DNA from: Crambe crambe
Lineage: Eukaryota > Porifera > Demospongiae > Poecilosclerida > Crambeidae
Assembly (NCBI GenBank): GCA_963924555.1
Contig: OZ004595.1
Span: 4,144,099-4,208,098 of the forward strand
DNA: 64,000 bases
Reading direction: 5' to 3'
Positions 11,560 through 33,798 of the stretch are shown one piece after another (position 1 is the stretch's first letter; every line of letters begins with the position of its first letter). A program made the position numbers and the translations under genes. Below the pieces are notes generated by a model. The model was not told the DNA's origin and did not search any database. It saw only the letters and a list, made by a program, of their open reading frames with translations.

Positions 11560-11970
11560 TGAAGGAAGAGTGAACATGTGGAGAAGATGAGGGAGTAGTG
11601 TGGGTTCAGAAGTTTAGAGAAGGAGAGTATGTGAAGAGAACAGTGAAGGAAGAGTGAACATGTGGAGTGGAGAAGACGGAGTAGTGTGGGTTCAGAAGTG
11701 TAGAGAAGGAGGGTATGTGAAGAGAACAGTGAAGGAAGAGTGAACATGTGGAGTGGAGAAGATGGAGTAGTGTGGGTTCAGAAGTATAGAGAAGGAGAGG
11801 GTATGTGAAGGAAGAGTGAACATGTGGAGTGGAGAAGATGAGGGAGTAGTGTGGGTTCAGAAGTGTAGAGAAGGAGAGGGTATGTGAAGAGAACAGTGAA
11901 GGAAGAGTGAACCTGTGGAGTGGAGAAGATGAGGGAGTAGTGTGGGTTCAGAAGTGTAGAGAAGGTGTAT
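11560..11970 (+). repeat. minisatellite in the TARDBP 3' UTR
   Basis: About five tandem units of 76-91 bases, each starting near GAACATGTGGAG and containing AGTAGTGTGGGTTCAGAAGT and GAACAGTGAAGGAAGAG. Units differ by small insertions and substitutions, and the last is partial. The array lies between the stop codon and the AATAAA at 12069, so it is probably transcribed. The open frame on the opposite strand is a by-product of the repeat. Confidence 0.85.
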
Positions 11971-12129
11971 GATGGAGCAGAGATGGATCTTCATTAAGAT
12001 GTGTGTGAGGAAGAGAAGGAAACATAATGACGAAACTCTGGATCATAAGAGGGCATGGGGATGTATGTAATAAATGGACAAATGTAGATTCACTGAACAG
12101 TTTTGTATACAAAATTTTTTTATAATAAA

Positions 12130-14000
12130 ATTAATGCCGCCAAAACTCACTCGCACATGCGTCAATAGTACCCACGATCTAATTAGGCGTAATGAGATTA
12201 GTAAAGTAAAATTGAAATTCTTGATGAGCAGCTAGTGGAAAGGTTCTGTTTCCTTCTAAGCTCCTTGGGTTTTCTTCTATAACATCGGATCCCTGCGTCT
12301 GTAAGTAGATCTATATGGTAGTGTAGCCTTCATTCAGGTAGCTTGATTGGTAGCTAGCTTGCTACCTTATCTATAAGTACAAGTTGTATAAAGCTTTTGC
12401 ATTAACTTTGTTGGTGGGCCATTCTCTAGCTCACAGAGCTGGAGGGTACCACAATGAACTAGTTTATAGTTGCCAAGTAAGATTTAAAACAACACAGTAA
12501 CATTAAAATTGAGACTAGAATCCACAGTAGATGGTTTGGAGACTGTTGTTAGTAGCTAGTGACATTAAATCTGAACTTATTTGAGATTAATAGTAGATGG
12601 CTCAGAGACTGCTGTTAATAGTGGATAAGATGACATCCTAAACTCACAAACTGTTGTTTTTGGAGATCCTGTGGAAGAGAGAGGGAGTTCTAAACTAGTT
12701 CACAGTTCTTCAATGCAAGTGCTTTGTGGTGAAGCTCTGCTGTGGCCTCATAGCAGAGTTTCTGTCTATGTGCTTCTGTCTGCTTCTGCTGTGGTCACAT
12801 GGTTTTTAACTGCAAATTCAAGATATTGAATCAGATCTTGGTGAATCACTGGACCTGCTTAATTCTCATCTTCTTCCATTGATGGGTGTGGTTTATGAAA
12901 CCAGACCCTTATTTTCTTGCTACTGTACCCTTATCTGTCCCATATTTGGACCAATCGGATTAAAGTTGATAGTTGACCGGTAGCTAGGTATCAGGGCTTT
13001 GTTGATTTAGTGTAGCCTTAGTGTGTATGGCCATTATGCAATTTACAGTCTTTGGCCCTTGGTGTATCAAGAACAACTACTCCCTTTATCTAGTGGTACC
13101 AAGTGCCCTCCCTTCAACTTGGTACACACACAATCCCAGACTTCATGTTAGCCACAAACCTATAAAATAAAGATTAGGCTATCTTTTAAATTTTTGCCTA
13201 GGAACAAAGGATTTGTGTAGGTACTTACCTATTGTTTGTATCTAATCACATAGCTGAGCTTGATTTTACTATATAGTTACTGCTATGTTATTTACATGCT
13301 AAAACTTTCAATATGGTCAGTTGATTGAATCTTGACTGTTTCAGTCGCTATGGGAATCCAGAAATTCAGATTGGGGCGGGGATGCCTTTTGCTTTCATCT
13401 TGCTCCCTAAACTATGGTCATTTGAAGTGATCTGAATAGAGGATCTGTGGTTATAGTCAGAAGATAGGGAGTAATACACACATAATATGTTGCACATGTT
13501 TTTGCTTTTATAAAGTGGCAAGAACGCTGTAGCAACTAATGGGGTTGGGGGGGGGGGGGGATCAACAATCAATCAATGATTTTTTGAGTTTTAACCTCAT
13601 ATCTCTATTTTTCTCATAGTCACATCTCCTCATCTGCTCCCACTGATTTCCTTCATTTGCACTCCAAAAAGATCAAGTCAAATCCACACTCAAACCACTC
13701 CCCCTGGTGATGACATCACTATAATTCACAGGCTAGGCTCTGCCCGTGTTGTGCTCCCAACAGCTGCAGCATGACTTCGAAAAAATTGAGATTGCTGCCA
13801 ATATCGTTATTAAATTTGAACTGCAGTCCACCAAGTGAAAGTTGGTTCTTGTCATAGTAGATGTAGTAAAGGAGATACATAGATAAACAAGGACAGGATC
13901 ACTTTTTAAAACTTTTGAATACACAAACTAGAAACTTTCATACGTGTAGAATAAGCTTTCTGAGCTTCCACTGTGTCCTGCCAAGAAGTATAATTTACAG
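12130..14000. other. intergenic, no gene seen
   Basis: Lies between TARDBP and CNOT6. A short imperfect duplication (GTAGATGG..GAGACTG.TGTTA) occurs near 12520 and 12590. A poly(G) run is at 13544-13560. No exon chain was found. Confidence 0.4.
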
Positions 14001-14023
14001 CCTTATCAAGTATGTGATTGTTG

Positions 14024-17000
14024 ATGGCACGTTTAAATGCACGATCAGATAGAGGATTTGAACATCAGCGGCGGAGTTATACAATAATGTCCAGAGAAGA
14101 GAGTGAAAATGGCAAGCAATCTCATTGGACAGAAATGGAGATTAGAGGACCCATCAAAAACCTTAGTCCTGAACTATGGACTTTTACACATCTCACTGCT
14201 CTATTTTTGAATGATAATAACTTACAGGTAAGTACTTCTTACCATACTGTTGTACTATAACATACTTGCTGCCATATTGTAACACATGGTACCTTCTTAC
14301 CATACTGCTGTATTGTAACACATTGATACCTATTCTTCTTACCATAATAACACATGGTACGTATGTTCAAAAGGGCACTTACATAAATTATGATAGCTAT
14401 AGGGCACTGGTCACATGGTGTAGCAACAGAAGTGGCCAGGGCCATCCTTAGTTTATAGGAGAATGCACACTTCTAAATAGTACCCTAAATGCTACCCTTT
14501 TCATTTATGTTTGGTGAGGTATAAGAATGAAAGATAATTATAATCAAGAGTTGTTAGCTTAATTAACTGTTATGGGATCATTTTGTTATCACTCACTTAG
14601 TGCATTTATATGTGTGATAAAGTGTACTTATAAGGTGCCTTGTTATTGCTTGATGCAATTGTAGGCAATAGTCTTCACTTTAGGATCAGTTTAATTTCCT
14701 TTCATAATGCAGCGTATTCCCCCTGACATTACCAAGCTGACACTCTTGGTTCACTTGGACCTCTCTGGAAACAAACTTCGTAGCCTCCCAGCTGAGCTTG
14801 GTGACATGACACACCTGAAAGAGCTCTTCCTCAACAACAATGCCCTCAGAGTGCTCCCCTATGAGCTGGGAAAGCTATTCATGTTGCAAGTGAGCATTAA
14901 TTAGAGTGTATATTTTTATTCATGAATGCTAAGTTATTTGCTCTTTATGTAGCAGTTTTATTTCCTGTAAACATAATAATTATGTGAATGCATAAGCTCT
15001 TTACAGCCGGTGTATGGTCAATTTTTCCTCCAGGAACTGGGCTTGTCAGGAAACCCATTGCAACCAGATATTCTAACCATGCTGAATGAGATAAATGGGA
15101 CCTCAAAGTTGCTATCTTTTCTCCTGGACAACCTGACTGTACCACCACGCCCTCCTGATAGAGAGTGGCTCCAACTTGTTCCTCCTAGCCAACATCGTTC
15201 AAAGTGTAAGTACTGGCTGAAGAAATTTCAAAAAGATCACACTTACGTATATCAAATGGCAATGTTTTTTTACATGCTCATATTATCAGTCCACGTACAC
15301 ATTGCACATACATATCATGTGACATTAATTTCCACCAACATGATTATAGTGTGTAGGCTTGGCATATCAACCTGTTCCTTGAGTAGTAGATTATATTGAA
15401 GCAATAGGATTGCTGCAGTTTAGATGCCTGTGGCCAGGAAAGGGAGTGTAGATATGTACCTTTAGTGTATCAATCAAGTGGTTATCAATTGAGTGGTTGT
15501 AGAAGCCTCTGATTACATTACATCCTGCATGGACTTTTTTTTCTCCCATGCAGTCATTTTCACTGTGATGTCTTACAACGTCCTCTGTGACAAGTATGCA
15601 ACACGGCAGATGTATGGCTACTGCCCCTCATGGGCCCTGGCTTGGGACTACAGGAAATCTGCCCTCCTCAAGGAGATTCAGGAAGCTAGTGCTGACATCA
15701 TTGCTCTGCAGGTTAGATAGGGAACAGTTAGAAAGTTGATAGAGAAGTGAATGAAAAATTATAATAGTGATTTGATGAGGGCTCCCAATATAATAGCAAG
15801 AGATTTTCCTTCATTTATGTCACTTTCTGCCCTTGTCTGTGGCCAAATTTCTATATAGCTGTATACTTGTAAGTAAAGAAAAAAACAACCAATAAATGAA
15901 GGTGATGTAGGGATGATCGGTCAAAAAAGAGCTAAATGTTATGCAAGGAATGTGGGCACGTCACCTAAGTGACTGTACCTGGATTCGACTTCATCCTTGC
16001 ATAATCTCATCCATTTACCCCTTGTTCCAATTCTTTTTTGACCAATCATCCCTACATTTATTAGAATAAATGTTTTTTCTTTACTTTTAATGGAAAATAC
16101 AATTTCTGTTTGCAGGAGGAACCACCTTGCTTCATGAAATCGATAGCTCTATATTGGATCACAATCAAGCAATTTCTTTAGATAATAGTTGAACTGCTCG
16201 ATCAGCTGGCTAGCTTTCGTTTCTAAATAATGCACAGCTCATGAGCTCGAGCGTTACTTATCACACACTGTCCTTACAGCCATAGCTAACTTACAGCCAT
16301 AGCTAACTTATCTTTGACCTCAGAAGGAAGGCTTTTTGTTTCGAAAGTGATTGAGAGTCATGGCAACTACGTTTGTTACGCATGCGTGTTATGTTTAATG
16401 GCTTCTTTGTAGTCGACTATACCAAGATAGCAACTTTTTCTGAGTGAAATAGAAGCTAAACTGATGGGACTGGACCTGGTCAGAGTAAAATGGTACAGAT
16501 TCATATATAGAACATGGCTAAGTGCGGTGTTATCTGCGAAAATCCAACTTCATTTTGTATGGAGAGTCATAGGTCATCCCTACATAGAGAGCACTATCAC
16601 GCTCTCTGATGCATTTAAAACTACCATTAGGTAATTCATATCCAGACAATGACGGAGTGTTATTGCATGCTTGTAGCTATCACCTGGAAAATTATTCATG
16701 GTATGATGAGTTGTGGTTATACAGGAGGTGGAGACTGACCAGTACCACTCATTCTTTTATCCGGAGTTGCATAGACAGGGTTATGATGGGATTTTTAGTC
16801 CAAAATCTCGAGCTCGGACTATGGGAGAACATGATCGCAAGTTCGTAGATGGATGTGCCATCTTCTTCCACAAGTCCAAGTAAGTAAATCTTTCAAGGAT
16901 TGATTGAAAATTTAAAATCATAGCTAATTGTCCCCTGCTACACTTATGGCTAGTGCTGAATGAGGGCAAATTGCTCCCCTTTCCTCCACTTCACAATGAT

Positions 17001-17789
17001 TTCAATGTTCACATTTGCATTCTTTCTAGATTCTCTAAGCTGGAAGAGTATCTTATTGAGTTCAACCAGCTTGCCATGGCTCATGCTGAAGGATCAGAGT
17101 CCATGCTGAATAGGGTCATGCTCCGTGATAACATTGGGATTGCCATCCTCCTAGAAATGAAGCCCCCCAATGGCCCAAATCTGTCACCACAGCACATTTT
17201 GGTGGCCAATGCCCACATTCATTGGGATCCAGAGTTTGCAGATGTGAAACTTATTCAAACTGTCATGCTCATGAACGAATTGGATAGCATTGTCATGAAG
17301 GCACAGAGCGAAAAGGGAATAGGATACAAAACAGATGTCCCTGGAGTTCCAGGAGTACCGATTGTTGTGTGCGGTGATCTAAACTCACTCCCGGACTCTA
17401 GTGTTGTACAATACCTTATCAATGGGAAGATACCCATCGATCATACAGATTTACGAAACCATGGATATGAGGGATTCTTGCAAAGGTTCAGTGCTTCCAT
17501 TCGACCTGGCATGAGATCTCCACTGGGCAAACCTGAACTTGTACATCAGTTCAATTTACAGCATGCATATAGTAAACGCGAGATGCTTTATAGCAACTAC
17601 ACCCACGACTTTAAGGGTATCATTGACTATATTTACTATAGCGCAAACTTCTTGACCACCACTGGTTTGCTGGGTCCTATCAGCATGGACTGGATGAAGC
17701 AATTCAGGATTAATGGATGCCCGAATCCTCACTTTCCATCAGACCACTTCTCCTTGCTTTGTGAGTTTGAACTTGCACCATCTGAATAA
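14024..17789 (+). CDS. CNOT6L: CCR4-NOT deadenylase subunit CNOT6/CNOT6L (Ccr4)
   Basis: Six exons join in phase (14024-14227, 14713-14889, 15034-15205, 15554-15711, 16725-16879, 17030-17789) to give 541 residues, against about 557 in human. Residues 30-150 hold leucine-rich repeats (LVHLDLSGNKLRSLPAELG), which bind the CNOT7/8-NOT scaffold. From about 187 runs the EEP nuclease domain with SYNVLCDKYATRQ, the metal-binding Glu at 238 (EVE), CGDLNSLPDS and the C-terminal SDHFS with catalytic Asp-His. It shortens mRNA poly(A) tails. The ATG at 14024 is the first in frame. Intron 4 is about 1 kb, the others are short. A poly(A) signal is at 17818. CNOT6 and CNOT6L split in vertebrates, so the symbol stands for the shared ancestor. 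Confidence 0.93.
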
Positions 17790-18290
17790 TTCTTTTCTTT
17801 ACTTTTTTTTTTATAATAATAAATAATACTAGTTTTATTTTCTATTGCACCCATACAGCAGACATTTAGAATAATGATGTGAAGTTACACATAATAGCAG
17901 CTCATATCTTTTTTTCTTTTTTTTGTTATTTCTCTCTTTTTCAGTTTGTCCTTTTTGTATTGTTTCTTTTCTTCCGTTGTAGTCATATATTTGACACAGT
18001 ATTCAATTCCATGCTCTTGCTCTAGATAATGACACATTGTTAACATGGCATGATCTAGTTCTGCCAATCTCATGTCTTTCTTTCATCTTTCCTCACCTCC
18101 TTGTTTTTAATATTCAGTGCAGGGCATTGATAATAATATTTGAATTTAACATTGATAAGTATACCAGGACAGTCTTCTAGTGAAAGGAAAGCATGATTCT
18201 CAGTGTCTCCTTTTATTCCTGTCATTGTGCAGCAGGTTATTATCCATTTAGTATAATTATGTATGGACTTGTCAATGGGGTATGGGGGTC

Positions 18291-18292
<2 letters not shown>

Positions 18293-18335
<43 letters not shown>
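18293..18335. repeat. (GA)n microsatellite
   Basis: About 21 GA units between the convergent CNOT6 and TMEM222 genes, probably in or near the TMEM222 3' UTR. Confidence 0.95.
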
Positions 18336-18338
<3 letters not shown>

Positions 18339-18597
18339 AACAGGACAACATGCTACTGCTTGGTCCAGAAGATCCATTGACAAGAAGAGATTCATGTGAT
18401 GCAGCAAGTTCCATTGCTGAGTGTGCATTGATTGTGCAAGCACATTCCTTCATTAATTCCTTTGATTTCATGCACATGCATAAATAATATAGTAATTTAA
18501 AAAAAGTACAGCACAGCACATGAGGAAAGTTAAAAATGTTTGTAGGTAACTAGGTGGCTATTCATTACACAATGTTATAATGATAATTAATGGTGGT

Positions 18598-21184
18598 CTA
18601 TGTACGACTTGTTTGGGTGACAGTTGTAGCTATTATCACCACAGCCAAGATTATGAAACTGACAATCATGAATGGGAGCCAGGTCTTCAGAAAACCACCG
18701 ATTCTGTGGTAAGAAAGAGCATGCGTTAGGGATTCTGAAAGCTCCAGTCCCTCAAGAATTGTAGCTATCAGGTGGACATTTATTTATGTACAGGATGCTA
18801 CATATACAGCAAGCTATTTAAAATATTTCTGTGAATGGACTCACCCTGTGAATTTTCCTTTGAAAAGCATCCAGAAAGCGAGTTTGTACATGTTCCAAGA
18901 GCTTGATCCTTCATATCTCATTAAGTTCAGTGCACGGGCCACATGCGAGTGACAATTGTCACAAAAAAGGTTATGCTGCATAAAAAGATGATTATAACCA
19001 CAGATCTCTGTTGCTGAATAAAGTGGGATCAGCTTATTTTTCTTAATAGAGAGGTTCAATTAGCAGTATGATTTGGTTCCTTGAAAAGGTCCCCACTTCT
19101 GTATTGCGTCCTGAATATAGCATGCTTCATTGTATTGTTCTAGCTGAAGAACTCACCATCCTGTGACTGTATTCTTCTGAGGCCTGATGCACTGCACTAT
19201 CCCAAGCTGAAGCTTCTGCTTTAGAAGGAACTAGTTTCCAATACCTGAATCATAATGACCACAATAGAGTATCACTGACACATGAAGAGTTTGATTCAAA
19301 ATGGCTGATATTGAATCACACAGAAATTTATAGCCAGCTAGCTGTCTGTGTTCAATCTCTTACAGAGCTATAAAACGCACAGCTTTGTCACCTAAGGCCT
19401 TAGTAGAGGAGAAGAGTTAACTATTTATCATGCATGAACTCTACTTACATGGTTGGATTCCCAAATCCCATATTATCCTCCTAAACAAACAAACAAACAA
19501 AAAATCATGATTACAGTTTGTGCAAGAGTTCATCTTATGAGTAGCTGGGCCAACTTGATGTTGTTATGATGAAGCAGAAGAAGCTAATCTTTAAAAAACT
19601 CTTCTTTGCAATACACACTTTGTTTTATCACCGCAACAGTTACAGCACAAAATGGTAATAATCTATGCATGGTAGGACTTGCAGGTGACAGTTGAATTGT
19701 ACATTTATTTATGGTGGGCACATTTGAAAAACAAGACATAATAAAAACTGTGATGGGACATACTGAGACAATAATTATACAATATAAACCTAATGTCATA
19801 CCACTTACTGATACAAAGTAGGGACCAGCAAAGTCTCTTATGATGCCAGCACTAGTACAAATTCCCATGTGGCCGATGAAGGGGAACAACCACCTGTTAC
19901 AGAAATGATGCCCATTATGATTTTTTGGTAGTCGCAAGAGATACTAAACCAACAGCCCTTTGTATACAAAATGACATCTCTATTCTATTTAGTGTGAAAA
20001 AGTGCATTATTTATCCTATTGCTGCAAACTTTATAAGCTAATGTAAATTGTGGCTCTGATTGGCTAATATAAAGTACACAGGCACTGCATTTCATTAGCA
20101 CAGGCTTCATCTCCATGATGAGTTAAACATGGTATTGACATTATTGCATTTCCAATCCTAAGTAAAAAATTTCTTCATCTACTGGTTTGAAGGGGGAAAG
20201 TACTGCAATATCACATGATCTATGTACCCCATTATATATGTATGGTGGTACATGCTTAGCCAGTTTTAGGTTGATTTAGTTGTTATTGTTGCCAATGAGT
20301 AGGTAATGGTTGACAAACATATGGTAGCATATTGTATGGAGCAAGGGTAGAAACACAAAGAAGCAACTGACTACGTTGTTGTGGTGGATATACATGACTG
20401 AGTACTACAACCCTACACATGCACTGAGGGTTAATAATCTGCTTGACAGTTGATTGAGCAACAGAGTTTTGTAGCCAGTGAACTCAAGAAATGTGGTAAC
20501 CTGTGATAACATGCAACTTGACTTGCAACAGCATCGCTTATCACAGGTTACCAAATTTCATTGATGTAGCAAGAGTTTGGTTAACCACTGGCCACAAAAG
20601 TCAACTGTATGACTTGCTGTCTATGACCCAGGAGCACGGAATCACACCAAATAATCAAACCAGACTTATCAATAAAACAAAAGGTAACAAGGGGCTATGT
20701 ATGCCAGACTAACGTGGGGTAACTCAGCAAAAATCTTCTTAGTGGGATAACTTCAGAAATGTCCACTATGGAGGACTACAGTGGTGACTTATATTATTCT
20801 ATCAGAGAGTACTAAAGTACTCATTCAGTAGGGATGGCCTATTGGAATTGAATTTTAGGTGGAGCAGAACTATACAGCTAGCAGGAGTTTGAGCCGCTCA
20901 AATACGGCTTGTTACTCCACCTTACTATTTGGGAGATGCCTTCATAATGCTTATCAGGAGCCATTATGATACACTTATGGGTGTAACAGGATAAATGTCT
21001 ATTAATATGTTCTTTCATTGCCAGCATGCTGCCAGCTAGCTTGTTGGCTTGTATTAAGATTCAGGCTGAAGCCACACCAGCTATCTAGTGCCTATGTTCC
21101 TCACGTTATCAGAGGTAAAGGTGTCCATACCACACAATAAGGGTATCTGTTACGGGAAATATCCACTGGCTTGTCCATCTCCAT
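18598..21184 (-). CDS. TMEM222: TMEM222-family membrane protein
   Basis: Six exons join in phase (21184-21105, 19893-19809, 19480-19449, 19244-19157, 18975-18845, 18703-18598) to give 173 residues. Diagnostic stretches are [53 protein letters not shown] and ALNLMRY. A hydrophobic anchor follows at the C terminus ([20 protein letters not shown]). The family (DUF778, related to plant RTE1) is membrane-bound. Its biochemical role is poorly known, though human TMEM222 is linked to neurodevelopment. The start at 21184 precedes MEMDKPVD and has a stop codon upstream. It is head to head with spermidine synthase copy 1. Confidence 0.92.
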
Positions 21185-21303
21185 CTGTTGTCCTAGAGTT
21201 CAAGGTTCATGGTTGGTAGGCATGCGCATGCGTAAAGATATTAGTGTCAAGTATAAAAGTGCATAAAATATCGTTAAACACATACACGTGGCCGTTGTAA
21301 ACA
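21185..21303. promoter_or_regulatory. bidirectional promoter TMEM222 / spermidine synthase 1
   Basis: 119 bases between start codons, with GCATGCGCATGCG at about 21219-21231. This is a near-perfect NRF-1-type palindrome, placed about equally far from both starts. Confidence 0.6.
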
Positions 21304-24541
<3,238 letters not shown>

Positions 24542-24592
24542 TTGGACTCCATTGCAATAATTATTATTATATCATTAATAATAACTTTTAAT

Positions 24593-24604
24593 CCGGTAAA
24601 GGGT
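24593..24604 (+). promoter_or_regulatory. GGTAAAGGGT motif upstream of copy 2
   Basis: CCGGTAAAGGGT lies 63 bases before the candidate start at 24667. The same motif lies 19 bases before the copy 3 start. Confidence 0.35.
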
Positions 24605-24666
24605 AGCCGTACACGTGGTGCTAAATATATTGTGGTGCACGTGTGCGATTTGCTTTTTCACTGGTA

Positions 24667-29944
<5,278 letters not shown>

Positions 29945-30059
29945 ACTATTACTAATCATCTCACCTCAATATTATCAACCACTTTTTTTTTCCTACTTGG
30001 TATATAATTAACGTTTTACTATTTTTGTATCTGATCAGTGTTCTGTTATTCCGCGCGCA

Positions 30060-31335
30060 TGCCAGCTGTGTAGTGGCTAGTGGAACTCCAAGGCGTTCCA
30101 CCTCAGGCACGGTGTGAAGCAGGGGTCAGTCTTGTCTCCGCTATTATTTTTACTTGTGATAGACTCTCTCCTTGAGGAGCTAGAATCTACAGGATTGGGA
30201 GTCTCGATCCATGGTCACTATCTGGGCTCCCTCGGCCATGCAGACGATCTGAGAGGTGTGGCTCCAAACTTGGATATCTTGGAACAACAAGCCTCTATTG
30301 TAAGGCAGTTCACAGTTGATAATGGCCTCAGACTGAATGAAGATAAACTGGAGCTTCAAGAGTTCTCCATAAGTAGACCTCAGCCAAGTACTATGTCCAT
30401 AGGTGAGACGACCATTGCATCTGTGAGTTCTTCTACCTGCCTGGGTGTAAAGTGGTCACATGACCTCTCTCCAACAGAGTCGATCAATCACAACATTGCT
30501 AAGGCACGACAAGCCTTCTTCGCCCACCAAGCTAATGGCATAGCTTATGGTGAGCAGAACCTGCTCTCAGTGAACTATTCGAGGTCTGTGTCTTACCTGT
30601 CTGTCTGTATGGCTCAGAAAACTGGATTTTAACAGAGCCAATGATCTCATCACTGGATCAGTTCCAAGGTGAACTCGGCAAGAAAATCCTAAACCTTCCA
30701 AAACATCACTCCAATCTCATCCCACTAGTTGCACTCCAGTGGCCTACTATGAGACTTCGTATCCTTCACCGCAAGATCAGTTTTCTCTGGCGTCTCCTCC
30801 ACCCCAAAAAGGTGTCCATCAGTGTGGAGGTATTCAACTGTCTGAGGGAGAAAGATTCTGAGCCACTAGTGATTCAGCAGTGCAAGTTCCTGGAGCAGGT
30901 TTATAAGACCAATCTGACGGAAGTTATTTGCAGCAAGAAGAAAATCATCTCACCCTGAGAGCAGTCAAAGACAAACTCCAGGCTGCTGAATCGTGACCAC
31001 ATTTGGTCCCTAGTGTTTTCATGTGAGAACCTTGCTGCTCTCTCCGTGATATTGGATGAGACTATGGGATGAGGCTAGGGAGCAAGGTATTCGAGGTGCC
31101 AGGGCAATTGCCACAGTCCTTCGTGTTATCACCATCCCAGTGTTCACAGACAATTTCGCCTGTCCTGTGTGCGGGCACAAGTACGGCAGGAGCAACCTTC
31201 CTGCGGATCATATCACCAAGGTTCACCTCGGCTGCGAACTCAAGCACCTGCTGCACCTTCTCACAACCCCTTGCGAGGAAACTTTTGAAAAGGCACTATC
31301 ACTCAGAGCAATATTGCACACAACTCTTTAGCAAG
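30060..31335 (+). mobile_element. 5'-truncated, frameshifted LINE (non-LTR) reverse transcriptase
   Basis: Three consecutive frames (about 30060-30632, 30641-30958, 31056-31331) read as the second half of a LINE ORF. They contain GVKQGSVLSPLLFLLVID, an active-site-like GHADDL (usual YADD), a thumb region with LGVKWSHDLSPTESI, and a C-terminal CPVCGHKYGRSNLPADHITK zinc-finger-like motif. Frame breaks and a missing endonuclease and N-terminal RT make it a dead copy, 5' truncated as is typical for target-primed insertions. It sits between copies 2 and 3 and stops about 80 bases before the copy 3 start. Confidence 0.8.
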
Positions 31336-31383
31336 TTATTGTATCATGAGCCTGGTTATTTCACTGTGGCTACATCTTCTTGA

Positions 31384-31395
31384 TTGGTAAAGGGT
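31384..31395 (+). promoter_or_regulatory. TTGGTAAAGGGT motif upstream of copy 3
   Basis: The perfect 12-mer ends 18 bases before the ATG at 31414, just downstream of the LINE remnant. The equivalent motif precedes copy 2. Confidence 0.35.
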
Positions 31396-31413
31396 CAACA
31401 AGCGAATTGTGGA

Positions 31414-33634
<2,221 letters not shown>

Positions 33635-33798
33635 AGAAATGAACCATATACCATGATTACATTACATTATTTGTATAAATGACGATCATTTCCAGTTGAT
33701 TGAGCAAAATAAAAATTAATGAGCATGCGCGATCTGTCCAAACAGCTGCGCGCGGACCCCCGGCCCCTTTGACAGCACACGTACATATACATTGAGAG

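Noticed and set aside
11505-11747. Minus-strand Leu/Ser/His-rich frame
   Set aside because: It is the complement of the 3' UTR minisatellite.
17885-18073. Minus-strand Lys-rich open frame downstream of CNOT6
   Set aside because: Low complexity (KKDKLKKREITKKRKK), no splice partners, and it lies in the shared 3' region of two convergent genes.
18240-18519. Open frames running through the (GA)n repeat on both strands
   Set aside because: They exist only because the dinucleotide repeat has no stop codons.
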